Shown here: in pieces, positions 9,069 through 17,919 of the stretch
How the letters are laid out: each line of letters opens with the position of its first letter
Numbering within the stretch: the first letter of the stretch is position 1
Source of the DNA: Stappia sediminis
GTDB lineage: Bacteria; Pseudomonadota; Alphaproteobacteria; Rhizobiales; Stappiaceae
Direction: 5' to 3'
DNA: 64,000 nucleotides
Assembly: GCF_009826895.1 (NCBI RefSeq)
Contig: NZ_WUMV01000002.1
Location: 248,001-312,000, forward strand
Notes under the pieces: model-generated
Database searches by the model: none
What the model was told of the DNA's origin: nothing
The model's input: the letters and a program-made list of their open reading frames with translations, nothing else
Translations under genes and position numbers: made by a program

Positions 9069-10178
9069 ATGTCGGACAGTGCGTCTCAATCTGCCGTCGA
9101 CGAACGTCTCAAGAACGAGAGCTTCGGCGCTCGCCTGATGAAGCGTCCGGAACTGGGCGCCATCGCAGGGGTTATTCTCGTCACGATTTTCTTTCTGGCG
9201 ACTGCCGATCCCGCGATGTTCACGCTGTCTGGCGTGGTCAACTTCATGACACCCGCAGCGCAGCTCGGAATTCTGGCTATCGGTGCCGCGCTCCTGATGA
9301 TCGGCGGAGAGTTCGATCTCTCCATCGGCTCGATGGTGGCATTCGCCGGCCTGTTCTTCGCAGCGGCCACCGTGACCATGGGTTTGCCGCTAAGCATCGC
9401 GATCCCGGCGACTTTCGTTTTCGCAGCGCTAATGGGGTCCCTGAACGGCTTTATCGTCATCCGCTCCGGCCTGCCGTCGTTCATCGTGACGCTGGCGTTC
9501 CTGTTCATTCTGCGTGGCCTGTCGCTTGTGGGATTGAAGCTTGCTACCGGCGGTTCGACCCAGCTTCGCGGCGTGCGCGAAGCGGTTGAGGATGACTGGC
9601 TCGCTCCCTTCTTTTCGGGGGATGCTTTCAGCGGATTATTTGCCTGGCTGGCGAAGAACGGTCTGATCGAGACCTTCAAGAGCGGCACGCCGAAGGTGCC
9701 GGGTTTCCCGGTCGAGATCATCTGGTTCCTGATCATCGCCATCCTTGCCACCTGGGTTCTGCTGCGCACGCCCGTCGGCAACTGGATATTCGCCGCAGGC
9801 GGCGACCCCAATGCCGCCACCAATTCCGGCGTGCCGGTGCGCAAGGTCAAGATCTCGCTCTTCATGGTCACGGCCTGCTGCGCCGCACTCGTGGCGATCA
9901 TCACGGTGATGGATGCCGGGTCCACGGACGCACGCCGCGGTTTTCAGAAAGAATTCGAGGCCATCATCGCCGCGGTTATCGGCGGCTGCCTCCTGACGGG
10001 CGGCTATGGCTCCGCGATCGGCGCTTTTTTCGGGGCGACCATCTTCGGGATGGTGGTCATCGGCCTGACCTATACCTCTTTCGACCAGGACTGGTTCCAG
10101 GTTTTCCTGGGCGGAATGCTGCTGATCGCCGTTCTTTTCAACAATGCGATCCGCAAGCGCGTGACGGGGGAGCGTTGA
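9069..10178 (+). CDS. inositol/sugar ABC transporter permease
   Basis: The 369-residue inner-membrane protein belongs to the RbsC/AraH branched permease family with about 8-10 hydrophobic segments. Family features seen are [23 protein letters not shown] (GExDLS motif near residue 80), [20 protein letters not shown] and [19 protein letters not shown]. The loop near residues 160-200 is longer than in E. coli RbsC. It ends 1 base before the ATPase gene, so the two are probably translationally coupled. It should form the membrane channel of the iol-linked importer. Confidence 0.9.
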   Translation: MSDSASQSAVDERLKNESFGARLMKRPELGAIAGVILVTIFFLATADPAMFTLSGVVNFMTPAAQLGILAIGAALLMIGGEFDLSIGSMVAFAGLFFAAATVTMGLPLSIAIPATFVFAALMGSLNGFIVIRSGLPSFIVTLAFLFILRGLSLVGLKLATGGSTQLRGVREAVEDDWLAPFFSGDAFSGLFAWLAKNGLIETFKSGTPKVPGFPVEIIWFLIIAILATWVLLRTPVGNWIFAAGGDPNAATNSGVPVRKVKISLFMVTACCAALVAIITVMDAGSTDARRGFQKEFEAIIAAVIGGCLLTGGYGSAIGAFFGATIFGMVVIGLTYTSFDQDWFQVFLGGMLLIAVLFNNAIRKRVTGER

Positions 10179-10179
10179 G

Positions 10180-10998
10180 ATGACCGAGGATACCAAATTC
10201 CACCACGGCGATGTGCCCGAACACGCGCCCATCGTCGAGATGAGGGATATCGAGAAGCACTTCGGCAACATCATCGCGCTCGCGGGTGTCAGCTTCGATG
10301 TGAAGCCCGGCGAATGCCACTGCCTTCTCGGTGACAACGGCGCCGGCAAGTCCACCTTCATCAAGACCATGTCCGGCGTGCACAAGCCGACGAAGGGCGA
10401 GATCTACTTCGAAGGCAGGCCCATGTCCTTCGACAGCCCACGCGATGCGATGGAAGCCGGGATCGCGACGGTGTTTCAGGATCTCGCCATGATCCCGCTC
10501 ATGAGCGTGACGCGGAATTTCTTCATGGGGCGCGAACCCACAAAGGGCAGCGGCCCGCTGAAGCGGCTGGACATCGAAAAGATGAACGCGACGACCATGG
10601 AGGAGATGCGCCGCCTGGGCATCAACCTGCGGGCCCCCGACCAGGCGGTCGGGACGCTTTCGGGCGGTGAACGGCAGACGGTGGCGATCGCGCGCGCCGT
10701 GCATTTCGGCGCCAAGGTCCTTATTCTCGACGAGCCGACCTCGGCGCTTGGCGTCCGCCAGACATCGAACGTGCTGGCAACAATCGACAAGGTGCGCAAA
10801 CAGGGGGTGGGCGTCGTCTTCATCAGCCATAACGTGCGCCATGCCCTAGCCGTGGGAGACCGGTTCACCGTCTTGAACCGGGGCAAGACGCTCGGCACCG
10901 CGACGCGGGGCGAGATATCGCCCGAGGAGTTGCAGGACCTGATGGCGGGCGGCCAGGAACTTGCGGAACTCGAAGGGTCGCTCGGGGGAACGGTTTGA
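10180..10998 (+). CDS. inositol/sugar ABC transporter ATP-binding protein (single domain)
   Basis: The 272-residue cytoplasmic ATPase shows Walker [10 protein letters not shown] near residue 52, signature [15 protein letters not shown], and Walker [13 protein letters not shown]. It has only one nucleotide-binding domain, whereas most carbohydrate-uptake-2 (RbsA-type) ATPases have two in about 500 residues, so it presumably acts as a homodimer. Its last base overlaps the ATG of iolC (TGATG), which indicates tight coupling with the catabolic genes. Confidence 0.9.
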   Translation: MTEDTKFHHGDVPEHAPIVEMRDIEKHFGNIIALAGVSFDVKPGECHCLLGDNGAGKSTFIKTMSGVHKPTKGEIYFEGRPMSFDSPRDAMEAGIATVFQDLAMIPLMSVTRNFFMGREPTKGSGPLKRLDIEKMNATTMEEMRRLGINLRAPDQAVGTLSGGERQTVAIARAVHFGAKVLILDEPTSALGVRQTSNVLATIDKVRKQGVGVVFISHNVRHALAVGDRFTVLNRGKTLGTATRGEISPEELQDLMAGGQELAELEGSLGGTV

Positions 10999-12911
10999 TG
11001 CCGAAAACCCTCGATCTCATCACGATCGGTCGAAGCTCCGTGGACCTTTACGGAGCGCAAATCGGCGGCCGCCTCGAGGACATGGGTTCCTTCGACAAGT
11101 ACATCGGAGGCTCGCCTACAAACATCGCTTGCGGCACGGCGCGGCTGGGGCTGAAGTCCGCGGTCATCACCGGTGTTGGGGACGAGAGTATGGGCCGCTT
11201 CATCCGCGAACAGCTCGCGCGGGAGGGCGTCGATACCCGCGGGGTCAAAACCGACCCCGACCGCCTGACGGCGCTCGTCCTGCTCGGAATCCGTGATCAG
11301 GAGCAGTTCCCGCTGATCTTCTACCGCGAGAACTGCGCCGACATGGGCTTGACGGTCGACGACATCGACCCGGACTTCATCCGCGAGGCGCGCGCGCTCG
11401 TGGCCACCGGCACGCATTTGAGCCACCCGCAGGTGGAAACCGCCACGATCAGGGCGCTCGAAATCGCGCGCGAGGCGGGGATGCGCACCGCGCTCGACAT
11501 CGACTACCGTCCGAACCTCTGGGGTGTAGCGGGCCACGGCGAGGGCGAAAGCCGGTTCGTCGCCAGCGAAAGGGTGACCGCCAAACTGCAATCGACGCTG
11601 CACCTCTTCGACCTGATCGTCGGGACCGAGGAAGAATTCCATATTGCGGGCGGCACCACCGACACGGTGGCGGCGCTACGCGCGGTGCGTGCCGTCTCGA
11701 AGGCGACACTCGTGTGCAAGCGCGGCCCGCTGGGGGCCGTGGCATTCACCAGCGACGTGGCCGACAGCCTGGACGAGGGGGAGGCCGGGCCAGGTTTCCC
11801 CATCGAGGTCTTCAACGTCCTTGGCGCGGGCGACGGCTTCATGTCCGGTCTGCTGAAGGGGTGGCTCGACGGGGAGGACTGGCCAACCGCACTCAAATAC
11901 GCCAACGCCTGCGGTGCCTTCGCGGTCAGCCGACACGGCTGCACCCCTGCCTATCCGAGCTGGGAGGAGCTTCAGTTCTTCTTTCGGCGCGGCATCAAGC
12001 GGGCGGACCTGCGCAACGATGTGGAACTCGAACAGATCCACTGGGCGACGAACCGCAAGGGTGACTGGTCGACGATGCGGGTCTTCGCCTTCGACCACCG
12101 TGCTCAATTGGAGGAACTGGACGGCGCGACGAACGAAAAGATCGGCCGATTCAAGGAGCTGTGCCTCGCCGCCGCGCTCGACGTCCAGGACGGCAGGGCG
12201 GGCTATGGCGTCCTTTGCGACGGCAGGCTTGGCCGTGATGCTCTCTACAAGGCCACCGGTACGGGCCTGTGGATTGGCCGCCCGGTCGAATGGCCGGGCT
12301 CCAGGCCGCTGACGCTCGAACCCCAGATCGGGCCCGATTATGGTCGGCTCAGGGAGTGGCCGCGCGACAACGTGGTGAAATGCCTCTGTTTCTGTCATCC
12401 AGACGACGGGGCGGACATGTGGGAAGCGCAGGAACAGACCGTTCTGCGTCTCTTCCACGCCGCCCGGCGAAACGACCTGGAGTTCCTGCTGGAGGTGATC
12501 CCCTCCAAATGCGGACCAGTCGATGACGAAACGAGTGCCGTGGTGATCCAGCGTTTCTACGATCTCGGCGTCTATCCCGACTGGTGGAAACTCGAGCCCT
12601 TCAGGACCGAGGCTGCCTGGCGCAAGGCCGTCGAAGCCATCGAGAAAAACGATCCGCGCACCCGCGGTATCGTGGTGCTGGGTCTGGAAGCGCCCGAAAG
12701 CGAACTGGCCGCCAGCTTTGCGCTCGCCGCCAGGCAGCCGCTCGTGAAGGGGTTCGCCGTCGGGCGCACGATCTTCGGTCAAACGGCGCGCGACTGGATG
12801 AGCGGCAAGATCGCCGATGAAGAGGCCGTCCGCACGATGGCAGACAATTACACGCGGCTGTGCCGCATTTGGGATGAAGCCCGCTCCAGGGCATCAGGGG
12901 AACGCGCATGA
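10998..12911 (+). CDS. iolC: 5-dehydro-2-deoxygluconokinase fused to DUF2090 aldolase-like domain
   Basis: The 637-residue protein has two parts. Residues 1-330 are a PfkB/ribokinase-family kinase (IGRSSVDLYGAQIGG, GGSPTNIACGTARLG, anion-hole motif NVLGAGDGFMSG). It should phosphorylate 5-dehydro-2-deoxy-D-gluconate (DKG). Residues from about 340 form a DUF2090 domain, a class I aldolase-like TIM barrel (VFAFDHRAQLEELDGA, LLEVIPSKCG, KGFAVGRTIFGQ). That domain is thought to cleave DKG-6-phosphate to dihydroxyacetone phosphate and malonate semialdehyde. This fused form is common in proteobacteria and would explain why no separate iolJ is present. ATG 10998 was chosen over the TTG at 10995. Confidence 0.92.
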   Translation: MPKTLDLITIGRSSVDLYGAQIGGRLEDMGSFDKYIGGSPTNIACGTARLGLKSAVITGVGDESMGRFIREQLAREGVDTRGVKTDPDRLTALVLLGIRDQEQFPLIFYRENCADMGLTVDDIDPDFIREARALVATGTHLSHPQVETATIRALEIAREAGMRTALDIDYRPNLWGVAGHGEGESRFVASERVTAKLQSTLHLFDLIVGTEEEFHIAGGTTDTVAALRAVRAVSKATLVCKRGPLGAVAFTSDVADSLDEGEAGPGFPIEVFNVLGAGDGFMSGLLKGWLDGEDWPTALKYANACGAFAVSRHGCTPAYPSWEELQFFFRRGIKRADLRNDVELEQIHWATNRKGDWSTMRVFAFDHRAQLEELDGATNEKIGRFKELCLAAALDVQDGRAGYGVLCDGRLGRDALYKATGTGLWIGRPVEWPGSRPLTLEPQIGPDYGRLREWPRDNVVKCLCFCHPDDGADMWEAQEQTVLRLFHAARRNDLEFLLEVIPSKCGPVDDETSAVVIQRFYDLGVYPDWWKLEPFRTEAAWRKAVEAIEKNDPRTRGIVVLGLEAPESELAASFALAARQPLVKGFAVGRTIFGQTARDWMSGKIADEEAVRTMADNYTRLCRIWDEARSRASGERA

Positions 12912-14734
12912 GCAAGACGATCCGCCTCACCGCCGCACAAGCCCTCGTGAAGTGGCTTTCCGTGCAGATGAACGAGGACGGCGCACGTTTCATAGAAGGG
13001 GTCTGGGCGATTTTCGGACACGGCAATGTCGCCGGGCTTGGAGAAGCGCTTCACGGGATCGGCGATGCGCTTCCGACATGGCGGGGGCAGAACGAGCAGA
13101 CCATGGCGCACGCCGCCATCGCTTTCGCCAAGGCGTCGAAGCGCCGCCGCGCAATGGCGGTTACGTCCTCCATCGGCCCCGGCGCGACCAACATGGTCAC
13201 CGCCGCCGCACTTGCCCATGCGAACCGGCTGCCGGTTCTCCTGATCCCGGGCGACGTCTTTGCAAACCGCGCCCCCGATCCGGTGCTTCAGCAGATCGAG
13301 GATTTCGACGACGGGACCGTCAGCGTCAACGACTGCTTTCGGCCGGTCTCGCGCTATTTCGACCGGATTTCCCGTCCCGAACAGCTGCTGAGCGCGCTTC
13401 CGCGCGCGCTGCAGACCATGACGGACCCGGCGAAATGCGGCCCCGTTACGCTTGCCTTCTGTCAGGACGTGCAAGCAGAAGCATATGACTATCCCGAAAG
13501 CTTCTTCGAACCAACGATATGGCGGGTCCGCCGGCCCGAGCCGGACAAGGCGGAACTCGATGCCGTGGTTGCAGCACTGAAAGCCGCCGAGCGGCCGGTC
13601 ATCGTCGCCGGCGGCGGGGTTATTTATTCTTCCGCCGAGCAAACGCTGCTCGACTTTGCGAAGAAACACAATATTCCGTTGACCGAGACCCAGGCCGGCA
13701 AAGGCGCCGTCGACTGGGAAGAGGGGGTGAACCTCGGCTCTGCCGGCGTCACTGGCGGCGAAGCGGCGAATGTCGCTCTCGCTCAGGCCGACCTGATCCT
13801 CGGCGTCGGTACCCGCTTCCAGGATTTCACGACCGGATCCTGGACCGTCTTCGCCAACCCCGGACGCAAGCTCGTCTCGATCAACGTCACCGGCTACGAC
13901 GCGGCCAAGCATGGCGCGCTTCCTCTTGTAGCCGACGCGAAGGTGGCGCTCGAAAGGATCGAGGCGATGCTTGGCGATAAGAGCTGGCCCGAACGGGATG
14001 CCGATGCTCGCGCCGCATGGTACGAGACGACCGACGCCGTGATGGCCGCGCCCAACCGACAGGGCCTGCCCAGCGATGCCCAAGTGATCGGTGCCGTGCA
14101 GCGGCAGGCAACGCCCGACACGGTGGCGATGTGCGCCGCGGGTACGATGCCCGGGGCGCTTCATACGCTTTGGCGATCCAGCCAGGGCGGATACCACATG
14201 GAATACGGCTATTCCTGCATGGGCTACGAAATCGCCGGCGCAATGGGGATCAAGCTCGCGAGGCCGGAAGCAGAAGTCGTCTGCTTCGTCGGTGACGGTA
14301 GCTACATGATGGCCAATTCCGAACTGGCGACGGCTGTCATGCGCCGGGTGCCGTTTACCATCGTTCTCACCGATAACCGCGGTTACGGCTGCATCAACCG
14401 GTTGCAAATGGCGACGGGCGGGGCGGAATTCAACAACCTCTACGCCTCGGCGAACGTCGAAGTGCAGCCGGATATCAACTTCGTGGCGCACGCCGCCGCC
14501 ATGGGCGCGCATGCGGTCAAGGCTGCCGATATCGCCGATCTCGAAGTGAAAATCGGAGAGGCGCGGGGCAGGGACATTCCCTCCGTCATTGTTATCGACA
14601 CCGACCCCTATCCCGGTACCGGCGCAGGCGGGCACTGGTGGGATGTGGCGGTGCCGGAAGTCTCCGACCGCGCCGAGGTGCGGGAAGCGCGGGCGAACTA
14701 CGTCAAACACACCGCGCTCCAGCGCGTCGACTGA
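12908..14734 (+). CDS. iolD: 3D-(3,5/4)-trihydroxycyclohexane-1,2-dione hydrolase
   Basis: The 608-residue thiamine-diphosphate enzyme opens the ring of trihydroxycyclohexane-1,2-dione to 5-deoxy-glucuronate. The N-terminal pyrimidine-binding domain has VWAIFGHGNVAGLG and the glutamate-containing QNEQTMAHAAI. The C-terminal diphosphate-binding motif runs from GDGSYMM to DNRGYGC near residues 463-496. Length is normal for IolD. It overlaps iolC by ATGA (12908-12911), so translation is coupled. Confidence 0.96.
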   Translation: MSKTIRLTAAQALVKWLSVQMNEDGARFIEGVWAIFGHGNVAGLGEALHGIGDALPTWRGQNEQTMAHAAIAFAKASKRRRAMAVTSSIGPGATNMVTAAALAHANRLPVLLIPGDVFANRAPDPVLQQIEDFDDGTVSVNDCFRPVSRYFDRISRPEQLLSALPRALQTMTDPAKCGPVTLAFCQDVQAEAYDYPESFFEPTIWRVRRPEPDKAELDAVVAALKAAERPVIVAGGGVIYSSAEQTLLDFAKKHNIPLTETQAGKGAVDWEEGVNLGSAGVTGGEAANVALAQADLILGVGTRFQDFTTGSWTVFANPGRKLVSINVTGYDAAKHGALPLVADAKVALERIEAMLGDKSWPERDADARAAWYETTDAVMAAPNRQGLPSDAQVIGAVQRQATPDTVAMCAAGTMPGALHTLWRSSQGGYHMEYGYSCMGYEIAGAMGIKLARPEAEVVCFVGDGSYMMANSELATAVMRRVPFTIVLTDNRGYGCINRLQMATGGAEFNNLYASANVEVQPDINFVAHAAAMGAHAVKAADIADLEVKIGEARGRDIPSVIVIDTDPYPGTGAGGHWWDVAVPEVSDRAEVREARANYVKHTALQRVD

Positions 14735-14746
14735 GGAACATCGAGA

Positions 14747-15652
14747 ATGAGTGTGAAGATCGGCATCTCGCCCATCGCCTGGCAGAACGACGATCTGCCG
14801 GACCTTACAGCCGACTACACGATGGAGCAGGCGCTGAGCGAGGCGCGCGACATCGGCTATACCGGCGTTGAGCGCGGCCGGCGAATGCCGCACGAAACCG
14901 AAGCTCTCAAGGCCTATCTTGAGAAGTACGACATCGCGCTTTGCGGTGGATGGTGCTCGGGCAACCTTCTCGTCAACGACGTCGAGGCCGAAAAGCTGGC
15001 AGTGCGTCAGCAGGTTCAGCAGTTCGCCGCACTTGATGCGCCCTGCATCGTCTACGCCGAATGTTCAAACACCGTGCAGGGCGACATCGGCACGCCCGTC
15101 AACAGCCGACCGAAGCTTGGCCGCGATGAGGTGAAAGCCTATGGGCGGAAGCTTGGGGAGTTGGCGAAATGGATGGCGGACGAGGGCGTGCCGCTTGCCT
15201 ATCACCACCACATGGGTTCCTTCATCGAGGATCAGGAAGATGTTGATTGGCTGATGGAGTTCACGCCGCAGGAAGTGCATCTGCTTTACGATACCGGACA
15301 CCTGTGGTTCGGCGGCGGCGATGTGATCGGCACCCTCAGGAAGTGGCGCGAGCGGGTTCTGCATGTTCATTTCAAGGATGTGCGACCGGACGTGATCCGT
15401 GACATCCGCGACAATGACAAGAGCTTCCTTGATGCGGTGGTCGCCGGCGCGTTCACCGTGCCGGGCGACGGTATCATCGACTTCCAGGCCGTGGCGGACG
15501 AACTCAAGGCCATGAACTATTCGGGCTGGATCGTCGTCGAGGCGGAACAGGATCCCGCGAAAGCGCCGCCATACGATTACTCGAAAATGGGCTACGACCA
15601 CATTGTCGAGATCTGTGCGCGATCCGGCCTGACCATCGACGACCGCCCCTGA
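14747..15652 (+). CDS. iolE: myo-inosose-2 dehydratase
   Basis: The 301-residue TIM-barrel enzyme dehydrates 2-keto-myo-inositol to trihydroxycyclohexane-1,2-dione, the step between IolG and IolD. It opens with KIGISPIAWQNDDLPDL, typical of IolE, and has metal-site segments AYHHHMGSFIEDQEDVD, YDTGHLWFGGGD, HVHFKDVRPD and the final IVVEAEQDP. It starts 12 bases after iolD and precedes iolB by 14 bases in the same operon. Confidence 0.95.
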   Translation: MSVKIGISPIAWQNDDLPDLTADYTMEQALSEARDIGYTGVERGRRMPHETEALKAYLEKYDIALCGGWCSGNLLVNDVEAEKLAVRQQVQQFAALDAPCIVYAECSNTVQGDIGTPVNSRPKLGRDEVKAYGRKLGELAKWMADEGVPLAYHHHMGSFIEDQEDVDWLMEFTPQEVHLLYDTGHLWFGGGDVIGTLRKWRERVLHVHFKDVRPDVIRDIRDNDKSFLDAVVAGAFTVPGDGIIDFQAVADELKAMNYSGWIVVEAEQDPAKAPPYDYSKMGYDHIVEICARSGLTIDDRP

Positions 15653-15666
15653 CCTGAGAGGACGCA

Positions 15667-16473
15667 ATGACCGACCTTTTGAGAAAGCCCTTCGGGACCC
15701 GCGGCAAGGTTCATGAAATCACGCCGCAAGGCGCCGGCTGGCGCTATGTGGGCTTTTCACTTTACCGGTTGAAGGCAGGTGACAAGGCGGCCGAAGCGAC
15801 AGGCAACAACGAGGTGATCCTCGTCATGGTCGAAGGGAAGGCCGCGATCCATGGGGCTGGCCGGGACTGGGGCGTTCTCGGCGAGCGGATGAATGTCTTC
15901 GAGAAGTCGCCGCCGCATTGCCTGTATCTGCCGAACGACACCGAGTGGGAAGCGGTTGCCGAAACGGACTGCGTTCTCGCCGTCTGCGCGGCACCCGGCA
16001 AGGGCGGCCACGAGGCGCGCCGGATCGGCCCGGACGGCATCTCGCTCACAACGCGCGGCAAGGGCACCAACACGCGCCACATCAACAACATTGCCATGGA
16101 AAACGAGGACTACTGCGACGCGCTTCTCGTCACCGAGGTCTTCACTCCCGCAGGCCACTGGTCGTCCTATCCGAGCCACCGCCACGACGAGGATGATTAC
16201 CCGCGCATCACCTATCTGGAAGAGACCTATTACCACCGGCTGAACCCGGCTGCAGGTTTCGGCGTCCAGCGTGTCTACACCGACGACGGTCGGCTTGATG
16301 AGACCATGGCTGTCGCCGATGGCGATGTGGTGCTCGTCCCGCGCGGACACCACCCTTGCGGCGCGCCCTACGGCTTCGAGATGTATTACCTGAACGTCAT
16401 GGCGGGGCCTTTGCGCAAATGGCGCTTCGTGCCGGATCCGAACGTCGAGTGGATCATGAAACGGGATGGGTGA
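15667..16473 (+). CDS. iolB: 5-deoxy-glucuronate isomerase
   Basis: The 268-residue KduI/IolB-family bicupin isomerises 5-deoxy-glucuronate to 5-dehydro-2-deoxygluconate, the substrate of IolC. The metal-binding cupin motif is YPSHRHDEDD near residue 170, with later ligands around EETYYHR and PRGHHPCGAPYGFEMYYLNVMAG. Length matches the family. It closes the iol operon. Methylmalonate-semialdehyde dehydrogenase (iolA), needed to finish the pathway, is not in this window. Confidence 0.95.
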   Translation: MTDLLRKPFGTRGKVHEITPQGAGWRYVGFSLYRLKAGDKAAEATGNNEVILVMVEGKAAIHGAGRDWGVLGERMNVFEKSPPHCLYLPNDTEWEAVAETDCVLAVCAAPGKGGHEARRIGPDGISLTTRGKGTNTRHINNIAMENEDYCDALLVTEVFTPAGHWSSYPSHRHDEDDYPRITYLEETYYHRLNPAAGFGVQRVYTDDGRLDETMAVADGDVVLVPRGHHPCGAPYGFEMYYLNVMAGPLRKWRFVPDPNVEWIMKRDG

Positions 16474-16505
16474 TCGAGGCGCGCCGCCTGTATTGCCGGC
16501 ATGAA

Positions 16506-16529
16506 CGCTTTTCCTCGATCAGAAAAGCG
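16506..16529. terminator. stem-loop between convergent iolB and M20 genes
   Basis: CGCTTTTC (16506-16513) pairs with GAAAAGCG (16522-16529) around an 8-base loop in the 80-base gap between two convergent genes. The arms themselves supply short T runs on both strands, so it may act in both directions. There is no long external T tract. Confidence 0.5.
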
Positions 16530-16553
16530 GCTTCCCAGTTGAGGGCAAGCCCT

Positions 16554-17723
16554 CTAGCTTGCCTCTTCGAGGGCCTGATCCACGAGAGCCTTGAACATGG
16601 CTATGCCCGACGGGATGATCTCATCGGGAAAATCATAATCGGGGTTGTGAAGTTCGGGGATGTTCTCACCGGAACCGAGGCCGAACATTGCGCCCTTGTA
16701 GCGCCTGGTGATTTCTCCGAAATCCTCTCCTGCGCGGAAAGGCGCCTCAAGCTCCGTATAAGCCAAACCGTTCAGCCGAGCCGCATCCTCGATCATGGCG
16801 ACGGCGTCCGCGTCGTTGACCGTTGCGGAAAAAATCTCGATTTCCTCAAACTCGATCCGAAGGCGATATTTCGACGCTATTTCTTCCGATGCCGTGGCGA
16901 ACTCGCTCCACATCCGGTCGACGACCTCATTGCGCGGCGAGCGCAAGGTGAAATGCGCCTCTCCGTATCCCGGTGCGACACCCGACGAGGGAACGCCCAT
17001 GTCGAAACGCACGGGCACGACAAGCGCACGCTCGTCGGGCGTGTCGAACGACTGCTGAATGCGGGCGGACGCTTGAGCGATTTCGGCAATGGCAAGGGCC
17101 GGGCTGGCTCCCGTTTCAGGCATGGCGCTGTGCGCTTCCTTTCCGCTCAGCTTGATTGCCATGTAACGTACCGCCGAGGTGAAAACGCCAGAGCGGCACA
17201 GGATCTCGTCCTTGGGAAAGCCCGGAAAATTGTGCAGGGCAAATGCGTAGTCCGGTGCGATCTTTTTGAAATTCGGATGCTCGCAGCAGGTTCGCGCACC
17301 TGTGCCCGTTTCCTCATCCGGCTGAAAAAGAAGAACAATGCGGCCCCGCGCCGGCCGTTGTCTCGCGTAAATCTGGGCAAGACCGGCGATGATCGTCATA
17401 TGCCCGTCATGGCCGCACTTGTGAGCGACACCGTCATACAATGATCGATATGCGAGATCGTTATTGGTTTCGTGGATCGGCAGTGCGTCCAGCTCCGTCC
17501 TGGCGAGAACAGTGTTTCCTGAGGCGCTGCCGTTATAGACGGCCGCGAACCCGGCACCGGCAAGCGAGATGATCTCGTCAGGTGGCGCGTGTTCTTTCAG
17601 CTGCGCCTGCATGTAGGCCGCGGTTTCTGCCTCCTGCCTGGAAAGCTCGGGGTGGGCATGCAACCATTGGCGCATTCGTTTCAGTTGCTCGAAGTCGACA
17701 CTGTTGTGATGAAATTCGCTCAT
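16554..17723 (-). CDS. M20-family amidohydrolase (hippurate/N-acyl amino acid hydrolase type)
   Basis: The 389-residue metallopeptidase-fold hydrolase is of the HipO/IAA-amino-acid hydrolase group and should remove an acyl group from an amino acid or similar amide. Di-metal motifs are HKCGHDGHM near residue 98, QPDEETGTGAR near 134, and a final ELHNPDYDFPDE. The dimerisation domain includes GKEAHSAMPETGASP. The frame begins with TTG at 17729; ATG 17723 two codons later is the more likely start. It lies 190 bases downstream of the UxaA-type gene on the same strand and may or may not belong to that operon. Its substrate is unknown. Confidence 0.86.
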   Translation of the reverse strand: MSEFHHNSVDFEQLKRMRQWLHAHPELSRQEAETAAYMQAQLKEHAPPDEIISLAGAGFAAVYNGSASGNTVLARTELDALPIHETNNDLAYRSLYDGVAHKCGHDGHMTIIAGLAQIYARQRPARGRIVLLFQPDEETGTGARTCCEHPNFKKIAPDYAFALHNFPGFPKDEILCRSGVFTSAVRYMAIKLSGKEAHSAMPETGASPALAIAEIAQASARIQQSFDTPDERALVVPVRFDMGVPSSGVAPGYGEAHFTLRSPRNEVVDRMWSEFATASEEIASKYRLRIEFEEIEIFSATVNDADAVAMIEDAARLNGLAYTELEAPFRAGEDFGEITRRYKGAMFGLGSGENIPELHNPDYDFPDEIIPSGIAMFKALVDQALEEAS

Positions 17724-17919
17724 CGTCAAAACCGCTCGTTTATATTCGGGGATCGGGTACTACGGACAGTGATACCTTTGGAATGACGCCCCATCCATGC
17801 CTGTGAATTGTGAAGGCAGAGCCATCAAGCCATCGTGAAGATTTGGAGGGAGTCCGGGCGGCACCTGTTGCCCGCAATTGCCGGGCTCAAGAGCGGGCAT
17901 GCGCAAAGCGCCCCGGCGA

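Noticed and set aside
12848-14893. 681-residue open frame antisense to iolD
   Set aside because: It lies wholly opposite a certain gene, is rich in His/Arg/Gly with no domain, and such long antisense frames are expected in GC-rich coding DNA.
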